Of a stretch of 64,000 nt of DNA, positions 20,564 to 30,499 are shown piece after piece. Each line of letters starts with the position of its first letter. The first letter of the stretch is position 1. This stretch comes from Planctomycetota bacterium (GTDB lineage: Bacteria > Planctomycetota > GCA-2746535): positions 1 to 64,000 of the forward strand of contig NVWA01000019.1 in NCBI GenBank assembly GCA_002746535.1, written 5' to 3'. A program made the translations under genes and the position numbers. The notes beneath the pieces were generated by a model. That model saw only the letters and a program-made list of their open reading frames with translations, was not told the origin of the DNA and ran no database searches.

Positions 20564-20927
20564 TATTTTAAGATTAATTAATTTCGCTTTTAAAATTTTT
20601 GCAAAACCCTATTAAATTTATTAATCCCAATACTTTTTTAGGGCAGTAATTATATAAATAATCCAGATCTAGTTTCCCTGAATTTAGATTATCATTTATG
20701 AATTGCTTTATGGCCGTCAAAACCTATATAAGTTAATCTAGTCATTAGAGCATATGAATTCATTTTAAATGCTGAATCGAGAATCAAATGGTATCCGCCT
20801 TATTTAGGGACTCTGACGTTTTTGTTCTTCTATTGCCTCTTGAGGTGACGGGAAAGGTGATTGGCTAAATCCGAATTTAATTTCATCACTTTCTAATTTA
20901 AAAAATAATTTGCTGATATAAATTAGA

Positions 20928-22256
20928 TTATTGAATATTGATAACTTCCATCTTGAAAATTAGAGTGGCATGAGGTTTTATATTGGGTGCTTTCCCACCA
21001 GTACTATATGCTAATTCGCTCGGTATGTACACTTCCCAAAGATCACCTTTTTTCATAAGTTTTAAAATTTCTTGCCAACCTTTTATTACTCTATTGGTGA
21101 ACCCAATTTTTATTGTTTGATTTCGTTTATAAGAGCTATCAAATACCTTATCATTTATTACACGTCCTTCATAATGAATCTCAATTTTTTGTCCTTTAGA
21201 AAACACACTTCCAGTTCCTTTTTTAATAATTTTATATTGAAGGCCACTAGGTAGGGTGATAACATCCTTTTTACTTTTATTTGCTTTTAAAAATAAATAA
21301 TCTTCCGTTTTTGAAATATCAAGAACTTCTATTTTATAAATTATTGTTGAATATGGGCTTATTTTTAAGTCTTTAGTGTCTGAGCCATTGTATGCCAGGT
21401 TGGATGGGATGTATATTTCCCAAGAACTTCCTACGCTCATCAGCATCAATGACTCTCGTAATCCTTTAAACATGGAATCATTAAAATGAACATAATAGGG
21501 TGTTTTAGATTTATAGGTATTATTGATTTCATGACCATTGATTAAATGACTTCTATAATTAAGTTTGGCAATTGTTCCTTTGTCAAAGCGAATTCCATTT
21601 CCTTTTTTAATTATTATATATTGCAAACCACTTGAAGTTGTAACTACATCTTTTATTTTTGAATTTTCAGACAAAAATAATTTTTGTTCTTTTTTCACTT
21701 CTTCATTTATAATATTAGTCTTTATTTTTGCTAGTTGTTCGACTTGAACGAAAATTGCATCTTGTGTGATTTTATTGATATTTAATGTTCTATTATATTT
21801 AACATGTAAAACTCCTTGAATAAATGCTTTTGCATTTACAGGAAGAGGCCCTGTAGAAAAATGAGTTGCATCCTGTATTCCTTGAAAATATGAAAGTTTA
21901 TCAACATCTTTTTGATCAGGCGGTCGTTTTTCTGTAGAAGCTAATCTGAAATTTTTTCTTACGTTGATCAATTCTTTAGAGTCAATTTCCAGTTGTTTAT
22001 CAGCTACCCTAGCTTTAAATCCTTCAATTACTTCATCGAGGTTAATGGTGAGGAATTTATGATTTATATGTTTTGTGGCTGATTGAAATCCAGAAAAAAT
22101 ACTCCCAAAATAGATCAGCTCTTTTTCTGTAAAAGCCTTTATTTCTTTATTTGGTAATTGAATGGGCAATAATTTTATTTTATTTGAATCATCAGAACAT
22201 ATTTTAGAAGAAAATAAGATAATAATTACTAATGTAATAATGATGGTGTTTTTCAT
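20928..22256 (-). CDS. Secreted FKBP-type peptidyl-prolyl isomerase with two FKBP domains
   Basis: Signal peptide; two units 'LPSGLQYKIIKKGTG...IEIHYEGRVINDKVFDSSYKR...VIKGWQEIL...PSELAYSTGGKAPNIKPHATLIFKMEVINI' and a diverged copy upstream. Confidence 0.88.
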   Translation of the reverse strand: MKNTIIITLVIIILFSSKICSDDSNKIKLLPIQLPNKEIKAFTEKELIYFGSIFSGFQSATKHINHKFLTINLDEVIEGFKARVADKQLEIDSKELINVRKNFRLASTEKRPPDQKDVDKLSYFQGIQDATHFSTGPLPVNAKAFIQGVLHVKYNRTLNINKITQDAIFVQVEQLAKIKTNIINEEVKKEQKLFLSENSKIKDVVTTSSGLQYIIIKKGNGIRFDKGTIAKLNYRSHLINGHEINNTYKSKTPYYVHFNDSMFKGLRESLMLMSVGSSWEIYIPSNLAYNGSDTKDLKISPYSTIIYKIEVLDISKTEDYLFLKANKSKKDVITLPSGLQYKIIKKGTGSVFSKGQKIEIHYEGRVINDKVFDSSYKRNQTIKIGFTNRVIKGWQEILKLMKKGDLWEVYIPSELAYSTGGKAPNIKPHATLIFKMEVINIQ

Positions 22257-22365
22257 TATAATACCTTTATGTTTAGTAAAATGATTTCGATAGAATTACA
22301 CTTTACAAATTAAGATTGTCAAAGAAAATTATTATTTATTAAAATGTAACAAGATTTGATCTAAT

Positions 22366-23244
22366 ATGAAATTAACTGAGTTAATTGGAAACACGCCTCT
22401 AGTAAAATTAAATAAATTATGTGAAAATCAAAATATTAATTTTTATGTTAAACTTGAGGGGGATAATCCCGGAGGCAGTGTTAAGGATCGTGCCGCTTAT
22501 TATATGATTAAAGGTGCCTTAGAAAGAGGAGAAATAAATTCAGAAATGAAAATTATAGAACCAACTTCAGGGAATACCGGAATTGCATTGGCTATGATAG
22601 CACGATTATATGATTTAAATATTGAACTTGTGATGCCAGAAAATGCTACTCGAGAACGCGTTTTAACTATGCAAGCTTATGGTGCAAAAGTCATTTTGAC
22701 TTCAAAAGAAAGCTCAATGGAAGGAGCTATCGATTACGCCAGAGAAAAGGTAGCTGGAGGGGGTTATATAATGCTGAATCAATTTGGTAATCCTGATAAT
22801 CCAAAAGCCCATTATGAAGGTACTGGACCAGAAATTTGGAAAGATACAAATGGTGAGATCACACATTTTATTTCTTCTATGGGTACAACCGGAACCATCA
22901 TGGGCGTCTCAAAATATTTAAAAGAACAAAATGATCAAATACAAATAGTTGGTGTACAACCTCAAGAAGGTGCAAAGATTCCTGGGATTAGAAGGTGGCC
23001 TGAAGAATACTTGCCAACTATTTTTGATAAAGAAAGAGTTGATCAAATTATCGATGTCCAACAAGAAGAATCTGAAGATATTACAAGAAGGCTGTGTAAA
23101 GAGGAAGGAATCTTTTGTGGAATGAGTGCTGGTGGCAGTGTTTGTGCGGGATTAAAACTAAGCAAAGAAGTTGATGAAGGTACTTTTGTATGTATTATCC
23201 CAGATCGAGGTGATCGCTATTTGTCATCAGACCTTTTTGGATAA
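22366..23244 (+). CDS. cysM: PLP-dependent cysteine synthase, CysM/CysK family
   Basis: 'ELIGNTPLVKLNKL', 'KLEGDNPGGSVKDRAAYYMI', 'EPTSGNTGIALAMIA', 'GTTGTIMGVSKYL', 'GMSAGGSV', 'PDRGDRYLS'. Confidence 0.9.
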   Translation: MKLTELIGNTPLVKLNKLCENQNINFYVKLEGDNPGGSVKDRAAYYMIKGALERGEINSEMKIIEPTSGNTGIALAMIARLYDLNIELVMPENATRERVLTMQAYGAKVILTSKESSMEGAIDYAREKVAGGGYIMLNQFGNPDNPKAHYEGTGPEIWKDTNGEITHFISSMGTTGTIMGVSKYLKEQNDQIQIVGVQPQEGAKIPGIRRWPEEYLPTIFDKERVDQIIDVQQEESEDITRRLCKEEGIFCGMSAGGSVCAGLKLSKEVDEGTFVCIIPDRGDRYLSSDLFG

Positions 23245-23285
23245 TCGTAAAGTTATCATCTCTATTAAAGAGGGAGATTCATGGA

Positions 23286-23594
23286 ATGAGAGAAGAATTA
23301 AATAATATAAAAGATGAATTGAGTCAAAAGAAGGCTCAGATTTTTGATGTTCGAGAAGAAGACGAATGGGATGAAGGCCATTTAAAGGAAGCTCATTTCG
23401 TACCTTTAAGTGATTTGAGAGTAGGTGTTGAGCCTGATGATAAAAACTTAAATATTAAAACTTATTTATATTGTCGCAGTGGACAAAGAGTTCATATGGC
23501 TAAGCCATTGTTAGAGGAAATGGGTTTCGAGAATATTGTAGCGTTGAATGAAGGCTTTATTGAACTTGCAGATAATGGTTTTGAGGTTGAGTAA
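23286..23594 (+). CDS. Rhodanese-like domain protein
   Basis: 'IFDVREEDEWDEGHLKEAHFVPLSDL', active-site loop 'YLYCRSGQRV'. Confidence 0.9.
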   Translation: MREELNNIKDELSQKKAQIFDVREEDEWDEGHLKEAHFVPLSDLRVGVEPDDKNLNIKTYLYCRSGQRVHMAKPLLEEMGFENIVALNEGFIELADNGFEVE

Positions 23595-24005
23595 GTGAAA
23601 GTGCATTTGAAAAAAATTGGAAATTGTAAATTTGAATGTTTAAACGAAGATGGTCAAAAAGTAATTATGGATGGGCCTCCTTCTATTGGAGGTAATAACG
23701 AAGGCGTTCGACCTATGGAAATGGTATTAATGGGCTTAGCAGGATGTAGCGCCGTAGATGTTATACATATTTTAAATCAAGGTAAGATTCAACTTAAAGA
23801 TTTAATTGTGGATGTTATTGGGGATAGAGTTGATGGTATACCTTCTGTCTTTAATAAAATTCATTTAAATTTTAAAGCTGAAGGTGACTTCCCTGTGAAA
23901 AAACTTGAAAGAGCAGTGAGTCTTTCTATGGAAAAATATTGCTCTGTTGCAAAAATGTTGGAGAGTTCTGTAGAAATTACTTTTGAAAGTTCATTAAATA
24001 ATTAA
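23595..24005 (+). CDS. OsmC-family protein; GTG start
   Basis: 'GVRPMEMVLMGLAGCSAVDVIHILNQGK', 'LERAVSLSMEKYCSVAKML'. Confidence 0.88.
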   Translation: MKVHLKKIGNCKFECLNEDGQKVIMDGPPSIGGNNEGVRPMEMVLMGLAGCSAVDVIHILNQGKIQLKDLIVDVIGDRVDGIPSVFNKIHLNFKAEGDFPVKKLERAVSLSMEKYCSVAKMLESSVEITFESSLNN

Positions 24006-24029
24006 ATACATTAATTTATCAGATGGTCC

Positions 24030-24680
24030 TTATTTCTTTGGAACAGCCTTTCCGGCAACATTTTTCATGTAGTCTTCATAATCTTCATTTTGTTTAGCTT
24101 CTTCGGCAGATGGTTTAACTAAATTAAACATTTTGCTGTAGACTAATTTTCCATTACAGAAAAGTTCTTTTTTCCATTTTCCAGTCTGCATTAATTGGTG
24201 TTCTTTCTTACTGAAGGTTGTTACTAAGTGGTATTTACGTCTGATTTTAGGTAAATGATAAACTTGCTTTAATTGTGTGGCCTTTTTACCTTCTACAGTA
24301 ATTTCCTTTGGTAATGTATCGACGATTTCAACGGTGACTTTTTCACCTAATGGTAGATTATCTAATGTTACATAGAAACCAAAATGATAACCGTCTATTA
24401 CAGGAATATCGGTCGCTTCTTGAGGTGGAGAACGATGCCACTTTTGAGCCCACACGGGTTTTCCTGAAGAAGTATATGTCATTATATAGCGTTTACCTTT
24501 TGCTTTTTTCTTTAGAATTCCTGCTGTTATTTTAATGATTTGAGCTTCTGAGCCCTTATCTGATTTCACAGTAATAGGTGAAAATATTTTGATTTCTTCG
24601 TTTTCATTAGAAAAACAAATGGAAACACTTAGCACTGATAAGGTGATTGATAGAATTAAAACTTTCATGAAAATACTCAC
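24030..24680 (-). CDS. Hypothetical secreted protein
   Basis: Signal peptide 'MKVLILSITLSVLSVSICFSNE'; intact 216-aa ORF convergent with the OsmC gene. Confidence 0.45.
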   Translation of the reverse strand: MSIFMKVLILSITLSVLSVSICFSNENEEIKIFSPITVKSDKGSEAQIIKITAGILKKKAKGKRYIMTYTSSGKPVWAQKWHRSPPQEATDIPVIDGYHFGFYVTLDNLPLGEKVTVEIVDTLPKEITVEGKKATQLKQVYHLPKIRRKYHLVTTFSKKEHQLMQTGKWKKELFCNGKLVYSKMFNLVKPSAEEAKQNEDYEDYMKNVAGKAVPKK

Positions 24681-25080
24681 TTATAAATAAGATTTAAAAA
24701 ATTCTAAATGAACTGAATATAACATTAAATTTCGGCATTTTAGCGAAATACTTTAGTCTATTTGGCTTTATATATCACTCTATTTTGAATTTTGATTTTA
24801 ATTAATTTGCTGAATTACAGAGCTGATTTAATTATTTAATTCAATATTAAATTAATTTCCTGAAATTTGAAAGTAGAATATAAACTTTAACTATTGTACT
24901 GCCTTGTCAATTAGATAGTTACCTTTTATAATTAGCAATATGAAAATTATATATATGATATATTACATTAGCCAATATTTATTATATTTTTAAGATACAA
25001 AATCTAAAAATTTAGAAAATTTATCACTTTTCTGGATTATATATACGTTACAAACCATAACTACTAATTGAGAAAAAAGC

Positions 25081-28000
25081 ATGTTTAAAATCTATCTGTT
25101 AGCTTTATTTTTAATTTCATTTGATGTCCATAATATTTTTGGCCAGCAGATTCAAATACTGACTAATAACAAAAAAAAGGAACTAATTTCAGGTGCAACC
25201 ATTGAAAGAAGTTCTGAAGCAAATGCCTATTTAGAACGTGCAAAAACATTTATTAAAGCAGAAAAGTATCAAGATGCTGTTTTATTGTTAAAGACAACCG
25301 TAGAAAAATATGGAAACACTTTGACTAGTTCTAATGAAGAATTGTATTTACCTTTAAGTGAACATATTCACAAAATGATTTTAGAGTTGCCACAAGAAGG
25401 TCGTGATCTTTATTTTGTGGAAGTAGATAGTATAGCTGGTAGTTTGTTTTATGAAGCCAAGAGGACCAATAGTAGTCAGCTATTTAAAAAAGTAATTTCC
25501 AAATATTATTTAAGTAATCATGGTGACGATGCTTGTTATTATTACGGGCTATATCTATTAGATAAAGGGGATATCTATAGCGCTAAAGATTATCTTGAAT
25601 TAGCTTTAAATCATCCTCTTAGGTCTTTTTCTGCTTCAAGAATTAAGTTATGTCTTAGCTACATATATGGAGTGTTAAATAAAAAACAAAAACATAAATC
25701 CTTTGCCAATGAAGTCCGAAAAATTGATTTCCTTTTGTCTCAATTGAATAAAGTTGAAAATGTATTACGAGTAAAAAATACCAATAGTTTGTTTGATTTG
25801 TTTGCTGAAAATTCAAATGGGACAAACATTGAAACACTTCAAATTAATTTTGAATTTGGCAATCAACAGTTGTGGGCTCCGGTATATAGTCATTTCAATG
25901 ATTTTAATCATAAACCTGGTCGTACAACTTATAGATCATCTAGAAATTCAGTTCCTATTAGTAGCAAGAGTAGGGCTAAGAATCGTAAAAAATTTGTAAA
26001 GTTATGGAAAAAGAATCGATGGTATCCTACTCGCAATTTAGTTGTTCACGGCAATTCTGTATTATTTAGAGAAAACGATAAACTTTCAAAATTTAAATTA
26101 GACACACAGGAATTAGAATGGGAGATTGATTTTAGTCCTACTGGATCATCTAATTCTTCAGGAAGTTATTCTTCTTATAGTCATTACGGCAATCAACATA
26201 GAAAAATGCCTAATTCAGCATCTGAAATTAAATTATTTTCGAACCAGACAGGCAGCTTAATGAAGGTTGTGGGAAATTCCGCATACATCTTAGTTGGACA
26301 CAGTAAAACTGGGAAAATGATTAGTATGTCAGCAATGAGATTTTCAAGAAGAAATTCAAAAAAACAGGATGTAGGAAATAAGATATATCAAATTGATTTG
26401 AAAACTGGAAAACGAAAATGGGCAATCGGGCAGTTTGATTCTGCAGAGAAAGAGTTTTATAATGTCATATTTTTAAATTTACCAATTCAAACGCCTTATG
26501 GTTTATTCTTAACATATATAAAGAAAAATGAACTATATGGAGTGATGGTTGACAAAAAAAAGAAAATTATTTGGAAGAAATATTTATGTTCTTACAAAAA
26601 TGGACCTGCATTGCTTTTGGATACGACAAGTATTGCTTATGGAGAGGAGGCATTATTTATTGGAGTCGATTTTGGGGTATTAGTTAAAATCAAAGCAAAT
26701 GATGGCCGTTATTGTTGGATTAAAAGATACGGAACTATTTCCTCAGGAACAAAAAGAAACTATTACTACATGCCAACAGTGAAGCCGGGAGCTGAAGATA
26801 ACCAAATTATTTATAATAATGGTCGTGTCATTATTATCCCTTCGGATTCAAAAAAGATATATTTTTACGATAGTCGATCAGGCAAAGAAGTAGCTGTTAT
26901 ATCAGATGATTTTTTAGATTTTAGAAGATACTTAATCGGTCATGATTCCTTCGGCATTATCATGGGAGGTGAAAAAGGAATTAAAAAATACGATATCAAT
27001 AGTGGTGAATTATTGTGGAAATCTCAAATTGCGGAATCTTATGGTAGAGGACAATTATCAAAAAATAGGATCTACTTTTCTTCTAAAGATTCTGTATATC
27101 AAATTGATGCAATAAATGGCAAAAAAATAACAAAAATATCTATTCCATTAGATGATATCAATGACTGCATTGGAAATTTACATTTATCCAATGACAATTT
27201 AATTATTTCTCATTTGAATGGTTTTTTTAGTGTTAGCAATATTTCTATTTTAATTGAAAGATTAACCAAAAAATTGGAAAAGGAGCCTAATGCAGATAAT
27301 TATTTTAAAAGAGGCCTCTTATATCAGAAATTTAATCAGGAGAAGTTGGCCTTTAAAGATTTTGAAAATGCCCTTTCCTTAACGGATAAAAAATCTGAAA
27401 TTTATAAAAAGAGTTCAGCGAGTTTATTTAATATTTTCAAAGAAGTTACCTCAAAAAGTGGGAATGCAAGTGACCTTCTGCCTATCATAGAACAACTATT
27501 GGATGATCCTAAATATAAATTAGTAATTCAATACTGGAAAGGTGTGGTTTCATACAATAAAAAAGAATACACGAAATCACTCGATTTATTTTTAATTGTA
27601 TTTAAGCACAAAGCTAAAAATAACGAAATGCTTATTTCTATAAATAACAAAAATGTTAAGCCATGGGTAATTTCGCTTTCAAAGATTAGTTCTCTTATAA
27701 AGGTTAATAAAAAATTCGAGTCAAAATTTATTGAATCTATCACTACAAATAATGATTCTAATGCTATTGGTACTGATAAAATATTATTAGCCCTAAGTGT
27801 ATTGAAAAGTAAAAATTTTAGTGAATGGGCCATGAAGAAGCTTCATTTAAATAAATCCTTTAAAAGTGCTCAAAATCAATCAATATTTAATCGATTAATT
27901 AATCATCAAAATAAATTAATTTCAAATTCAGCATTGTACTGGATGTTTAAAAGTAAAATCGCTATAGAATCATATTGGGAAGCAAAGAAAATATATGAAC

Positions 28001-29466
28001 AATTGAAATTGAAAAATTCAAATACACAAATTTTCACTTCAAGTAAATATGAAGTGCTATCAGATTTACTTAAAAAGTATAAGAACAAATTTGATTCCTT
28101 GGAGAACAAATATAAGCCAGGTACCAACTCAATTACTGACCCTCCGCTTGAACCAATATGGTCATCAAAAGATATTTCTCCAGGTAACAAATCTTATGTT
28201 GGATTGGGCATAGAAAAAAGAACTGAATATTTAGAGAACCATATTATGCTATTTGACAAGGATGAGCATCAGGTTTATTGTGCTGATCTTTATAAAGGTA
28301 AGATAAAATGGAGATTTAATGTCGACAAAAAATTAAATGAAATGTATTTTACTCACTACAAAAAGGCACATAATCTAAGGCAAAATAATCTAGCAATCTA
28401 TAAAGACCCTGTTTTCTTCTGGGGAATTGATCTGATTTCTGGGAAAAGGCTTTGGAAAGTAAAGCATAATGAGGCTGGTCTAAAAGGAATTAGTTCAAGT
28501 GTTTTTGTAAGTGTTTTATTTGATAAAGCAATCGTCAGGAGTTTGATTAATGGCAAAATCCTGTGGATAATTAATGTAGATCCAGATATTTCGAAAAATA
28601 TTTTTGTGAGTGAAAAAACGATAGCGTTTATGTCAGATAATCATTCAAAACTGTTGATAGTTGACCAGTTATTTGGTAATGAAATAAAGACAGTCGAGAT
28701 TGATAATATGCATAATAGTAATTCGATTCATTTAATGGGAAATTATTTATATTATCAAAATAATAATTCAAAAAGTGTATGCCTGGATCTTACTTCTGGA
28801 AAAGAATTATGGAAAAAATCATTTGGCTTTTATTATTATGGCCGCAATGGCTCCTTTTATGATTTAAAAAAGGGGCGTTTTTTAATTTTAGGATCAAGTA
28901 AAAAATTATATTGTATTGATAAATTAACGGGCAAGAAAATCTGGTCTAAAAAAATAGCAAATAATAATGATAGAAACTTTAGTATTTATCCTGTTAAAGG
29001 TAGCGATATATTATTAACTAGGATTATCTCAGGTTCTAGAAATAAAGAATCTACTGTAACCTTAAAGGAGCTTGACTTAAATACAGGTGAAGAGGTTTCT
29101 AGTATTCAAAGAAAAATACCTCAAAATAAGATTTGGCAATTGCAAAGAAAAGGACTTCATAGAATGGCTGTAAATGGTGAAGTATTTCCGATCGAAAAGG
29201 AAGATAAAAATGGAAATAAAAAAATAACCTTTATTAGAAAAAGAGATGGAAATATAGTAAAAAAATATTTTATTGATTTAAAGAGACATTCTTCATTTAG
29301 TGGATTTTTCTTTAAGGGGATTATGTTTTTTGCAAATAAAAATTCAAATTCAAATATTTTTATTGAAGCTTATTCAAATAAAAAGTTTATTTCAAATAAA
29401 CTTAGTTTTATGAAACAGATGAAAATATTATTTAGAGAAAGTGGAAAAGATGCTTCTAAAAATTAG
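25081..29466 (+). CDS. Secreted PQQ-like beta-propeller and TPR protein, 1461 aa
   Basis: Signal peptide; N-terminal TPR-like region; quinoprotein blades 'YQIDLKTGKRKWAIGQF', 'YDINSGELLWKSQI', 'YCADLYKGKIKWRF', 'WGIDLISGKRLWKV', 'VCLDLTSGKELWKKSF', 'YCIDKLTGKKIWSKKI'. Confidence 0.85.
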   Translation: MFKIYLLALFLISFDVHNIFGQQIQILTNNKKKELISGATIERSSEANAYLERAKTFIKAEKYQDAVLLLKTTVEKYGNTLTSSNEELYLPLSEHIHKMILELPQEGRDLYFVEVDSIAGSLFYEAKRTNSSQLFKKVISKYYLSNHGDDACYYYGLYLLDKGDIYSAKDYLELALNHPLRSFSASRIKLCLSYIYGVLNKKQKHKSFANEVRKIDFLLSQLNKVENVLRVKNTNSLFDLFAENSNGTNIETLQINFEFGNQQLWAPVYSHFNDFNHKPGRTTYRSSRNSVPISSKSRAKNRKKFVKLWKKNRWYPTRNLVVHGNSVLFRENDKLSKFKLDTQELEWEIDFSPTGSSNSSGSYSSYSHYGNQHRKMPNSASEIKLFSNQTGSLMKVVGNSAYILVGHSKTGKMISMSAMRFSRRNSKKQDVGNKIYQIDLKTGKRKWAIGQFDSAEKEFYNVIFLNLPIQTPYGLFLTYIKKNELYGVMVDKKKKIIWKKYLCSYKNGPALLLDTTSIAYGEEALFIGVDFGVLVKIKANDGRYCWIKRYGTISSGTKRNYYYMPTVKPGAEDNQIIYNNGRVIIIPSDSKKIYFYDSRSGKEVAVISDDFLDFRRYLIGHDSFGIIMGGEKGIKKYDINSGELLWKSQIAESYGRGQLSKNRIYFSSKDSVYQIDAINGKKITKISIPLDDINDCIGNLHLSNDNLIISHLNGFFSVSNISILIERLTKKLEKEPNADNYFKRGLLYQKFNQEKLAFKDFENALSLTDKKSEIYKKSSASLFNIFKEVTSKSGNASDLLPIIEQLLDDPKYKLVIQYWKGVVSYNKKEYTKSLDLFLIVFKHKAKNNEMLISINNKNVKPWVISLSKISSLIKVNKKFESKFIESITTNNDSNAIGTDKILLALSVLKSKNFSEWAMKKLHLNKSFKSAQNQSIFNRLINHQNKLISNSALYWMFKSKIAIESYWEAKKIYEQLKLKNSNTQIFTSSKYEVLSDLLKKYKNKFDSLENKYKPGTNSITDPPLEPIWSSKDISPGNKSYVGLGIEKRTEYLENHIMLFDKDEHQVYCADLYKGKIKWRFNVDKKLNEMYFTHYKKAHNLRQNNLAIYKDPVFFWGIDLISGKRLWKVKHNEAGLKGISSSVFVSVLFDKAIVRSLINGKILWIINVDPDISKNIFVSEKTIAFMSDNHSKLLIVDQLFGNEIKTVEIDNMHNSNSIHLMGNYLYYQNNNSKSVCLDLTSGKELWKKSFGFYYYGRNGSFYDLKKGRFLILGSSKKLYCIDKLTGKKIWSKKIANNNDRNFSIYPVKGSDILLTRIISGSRNKESTVTLKELDLNTGEEVSSIQRKIPQNKIWQLQRKGLHRMAVNGEVFPIEKEDKNGNKKITFIRKRDGNIVKKYFIDLKRHSSFSGFFFKGIMFFANKNSNSNIFIEAYSNKKFISNKLSFMKQMKILFRESGKDASKN

Positions 29467-30490
29467 CCTTACAATAGTAATTTGTTTTAATTGTTTTCTA
29501 CTGTGTCATGGGGATGAGATACAACTGCGTCCCAAATTTATAACAAAAGAAGTAGAGACTACTATAGATAAAGCCTTAGCATATTTGGTGAAAAACCAAG
29601 CAAGAAGTGGGCTTTGGTACGCTAATGGTCGGTCAGGTGGATACCCTTGTGCTATGACATCTTTGGCTGGTCTCGCTTTGCTTGCTTCAGGTAATACACC
29701 TTTAGAAGGTAAATATGCCATTAATGTTCAGAGAGCCGTGCAATATGTATTATCTTGTACTAATGAAAGTGGGTTGATTTCCAACATGTCTCAGGAGCAA
29801 AGATCTATGTATGGCCATGGTTTTGCAATGATGTTTTTAGGGCAAGTATATGGAATGGGCACAGATGATGCTACTCAACGTCGCATTCGCAAAGTACTTA
29901 AAAAAGCTATCAAGTTAACGGCTAAAAGTCAATCTTCTGAAGGGGGCTGGTTATATGAGCCAGATTCAAATGGAGATGAGGGATCAGTAACAATAACTCA
30001 AATACAAGGTTTACGCTCATGTCGCAATGCTGGATTTAAAGTTCCTAAAAAAGTTATAACGAGAGCTTGTGAATATATTTCAAAATGTTCAAATAGTGAT
30101 GGCGGTATTGCCTATAGTCTTGGAAGCAGAGGGGCCAGTAGACCTGCAATTACTGCAGCAGCTGTTGCCACTTTATATAACGCTGGTAAATATGATAACA
30201 AAGTGGCTGTCAAAGCATTAGATTTTTTATTGAAAACACATAATTTTGATAGTAAACGCCTTAAAGGTGGTCATGCTTTTTACATGATGATGTATTTATC
30301 TCAAGCAATGTATTTCAGTCACAAAAAAAATTGGGCTAGATATTTCCCCAATATAAGAGATGCATTAGTTAAAGCTCAAAATACTGAAGGTAGTTGGAAT
30401 GGCGATTACGTTGGTAGGGTTTATGGAACGAGTATAGGATTGTTAGTATTACAATTACCCTATAGTTATTTGCCACTTTTTCAAAGATAA
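29450..30490 (+). CDS. Secreted prenyltransferase/squalene-oxidase-repeat protein
   Basis: Signal peptide; 'ALAYLVKNQARSGLWYANG', 'LTAKSQSSEGGWLYEPDSNGDEGSVTITQIQGLRSC', 'ALVKAQNTEGSWNGDYVGRVYGTSIGLLVLQ'; ATG 29450 overlaps the upstream gene (track uses GTG 29441). Confidence 0.8.
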   Translation: MLLKISLTIVICFNCFLLCHGDEIQLRPKFITKEVETTIDKALAYLVKNQARSGLWYANGRSGGYPCAMTSLAGLALLASGNTPLEGKYAINVQRAVQYVLSCTNESGLISNMSQEQRSMYGHGFAMMFLGQVYGMGTDDATQRRIRKVLKKAIKLTAKSQSSEGGWLYEPDSNGDEGSVTITQIQGLRSCRNAGFKVPKKVITRACEYISKCSNSDGGIAYSLGSRGASRPAITAAAVATLYNAGKYDNKVAVKALDFLLKTHNFDSKRLKGGHAFYMMMYLSQAMYFSHKKNWARYFPNIRDALVKAQNTEGSWNGDYVGRVYGTSIGLLVLQLPYSYLPLFQR

Positions 30491-30499
30491 AGAGATTCA

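Noticed and set aside
20564-20927. Longer intergenic region tested by eye for tRNA or ncRNA structure
   Set aside because: No cloverleaf, no strong stem and no T-run terminator found; AT-rich without recognisable structure.
24681-25080. ~400-bp AT-rich region upstream of the long operon considered as a regulatory RNA or operator array
   Set aside because: Likely contains the operon promoter, but I could not identify a specific motif or repeat to report.
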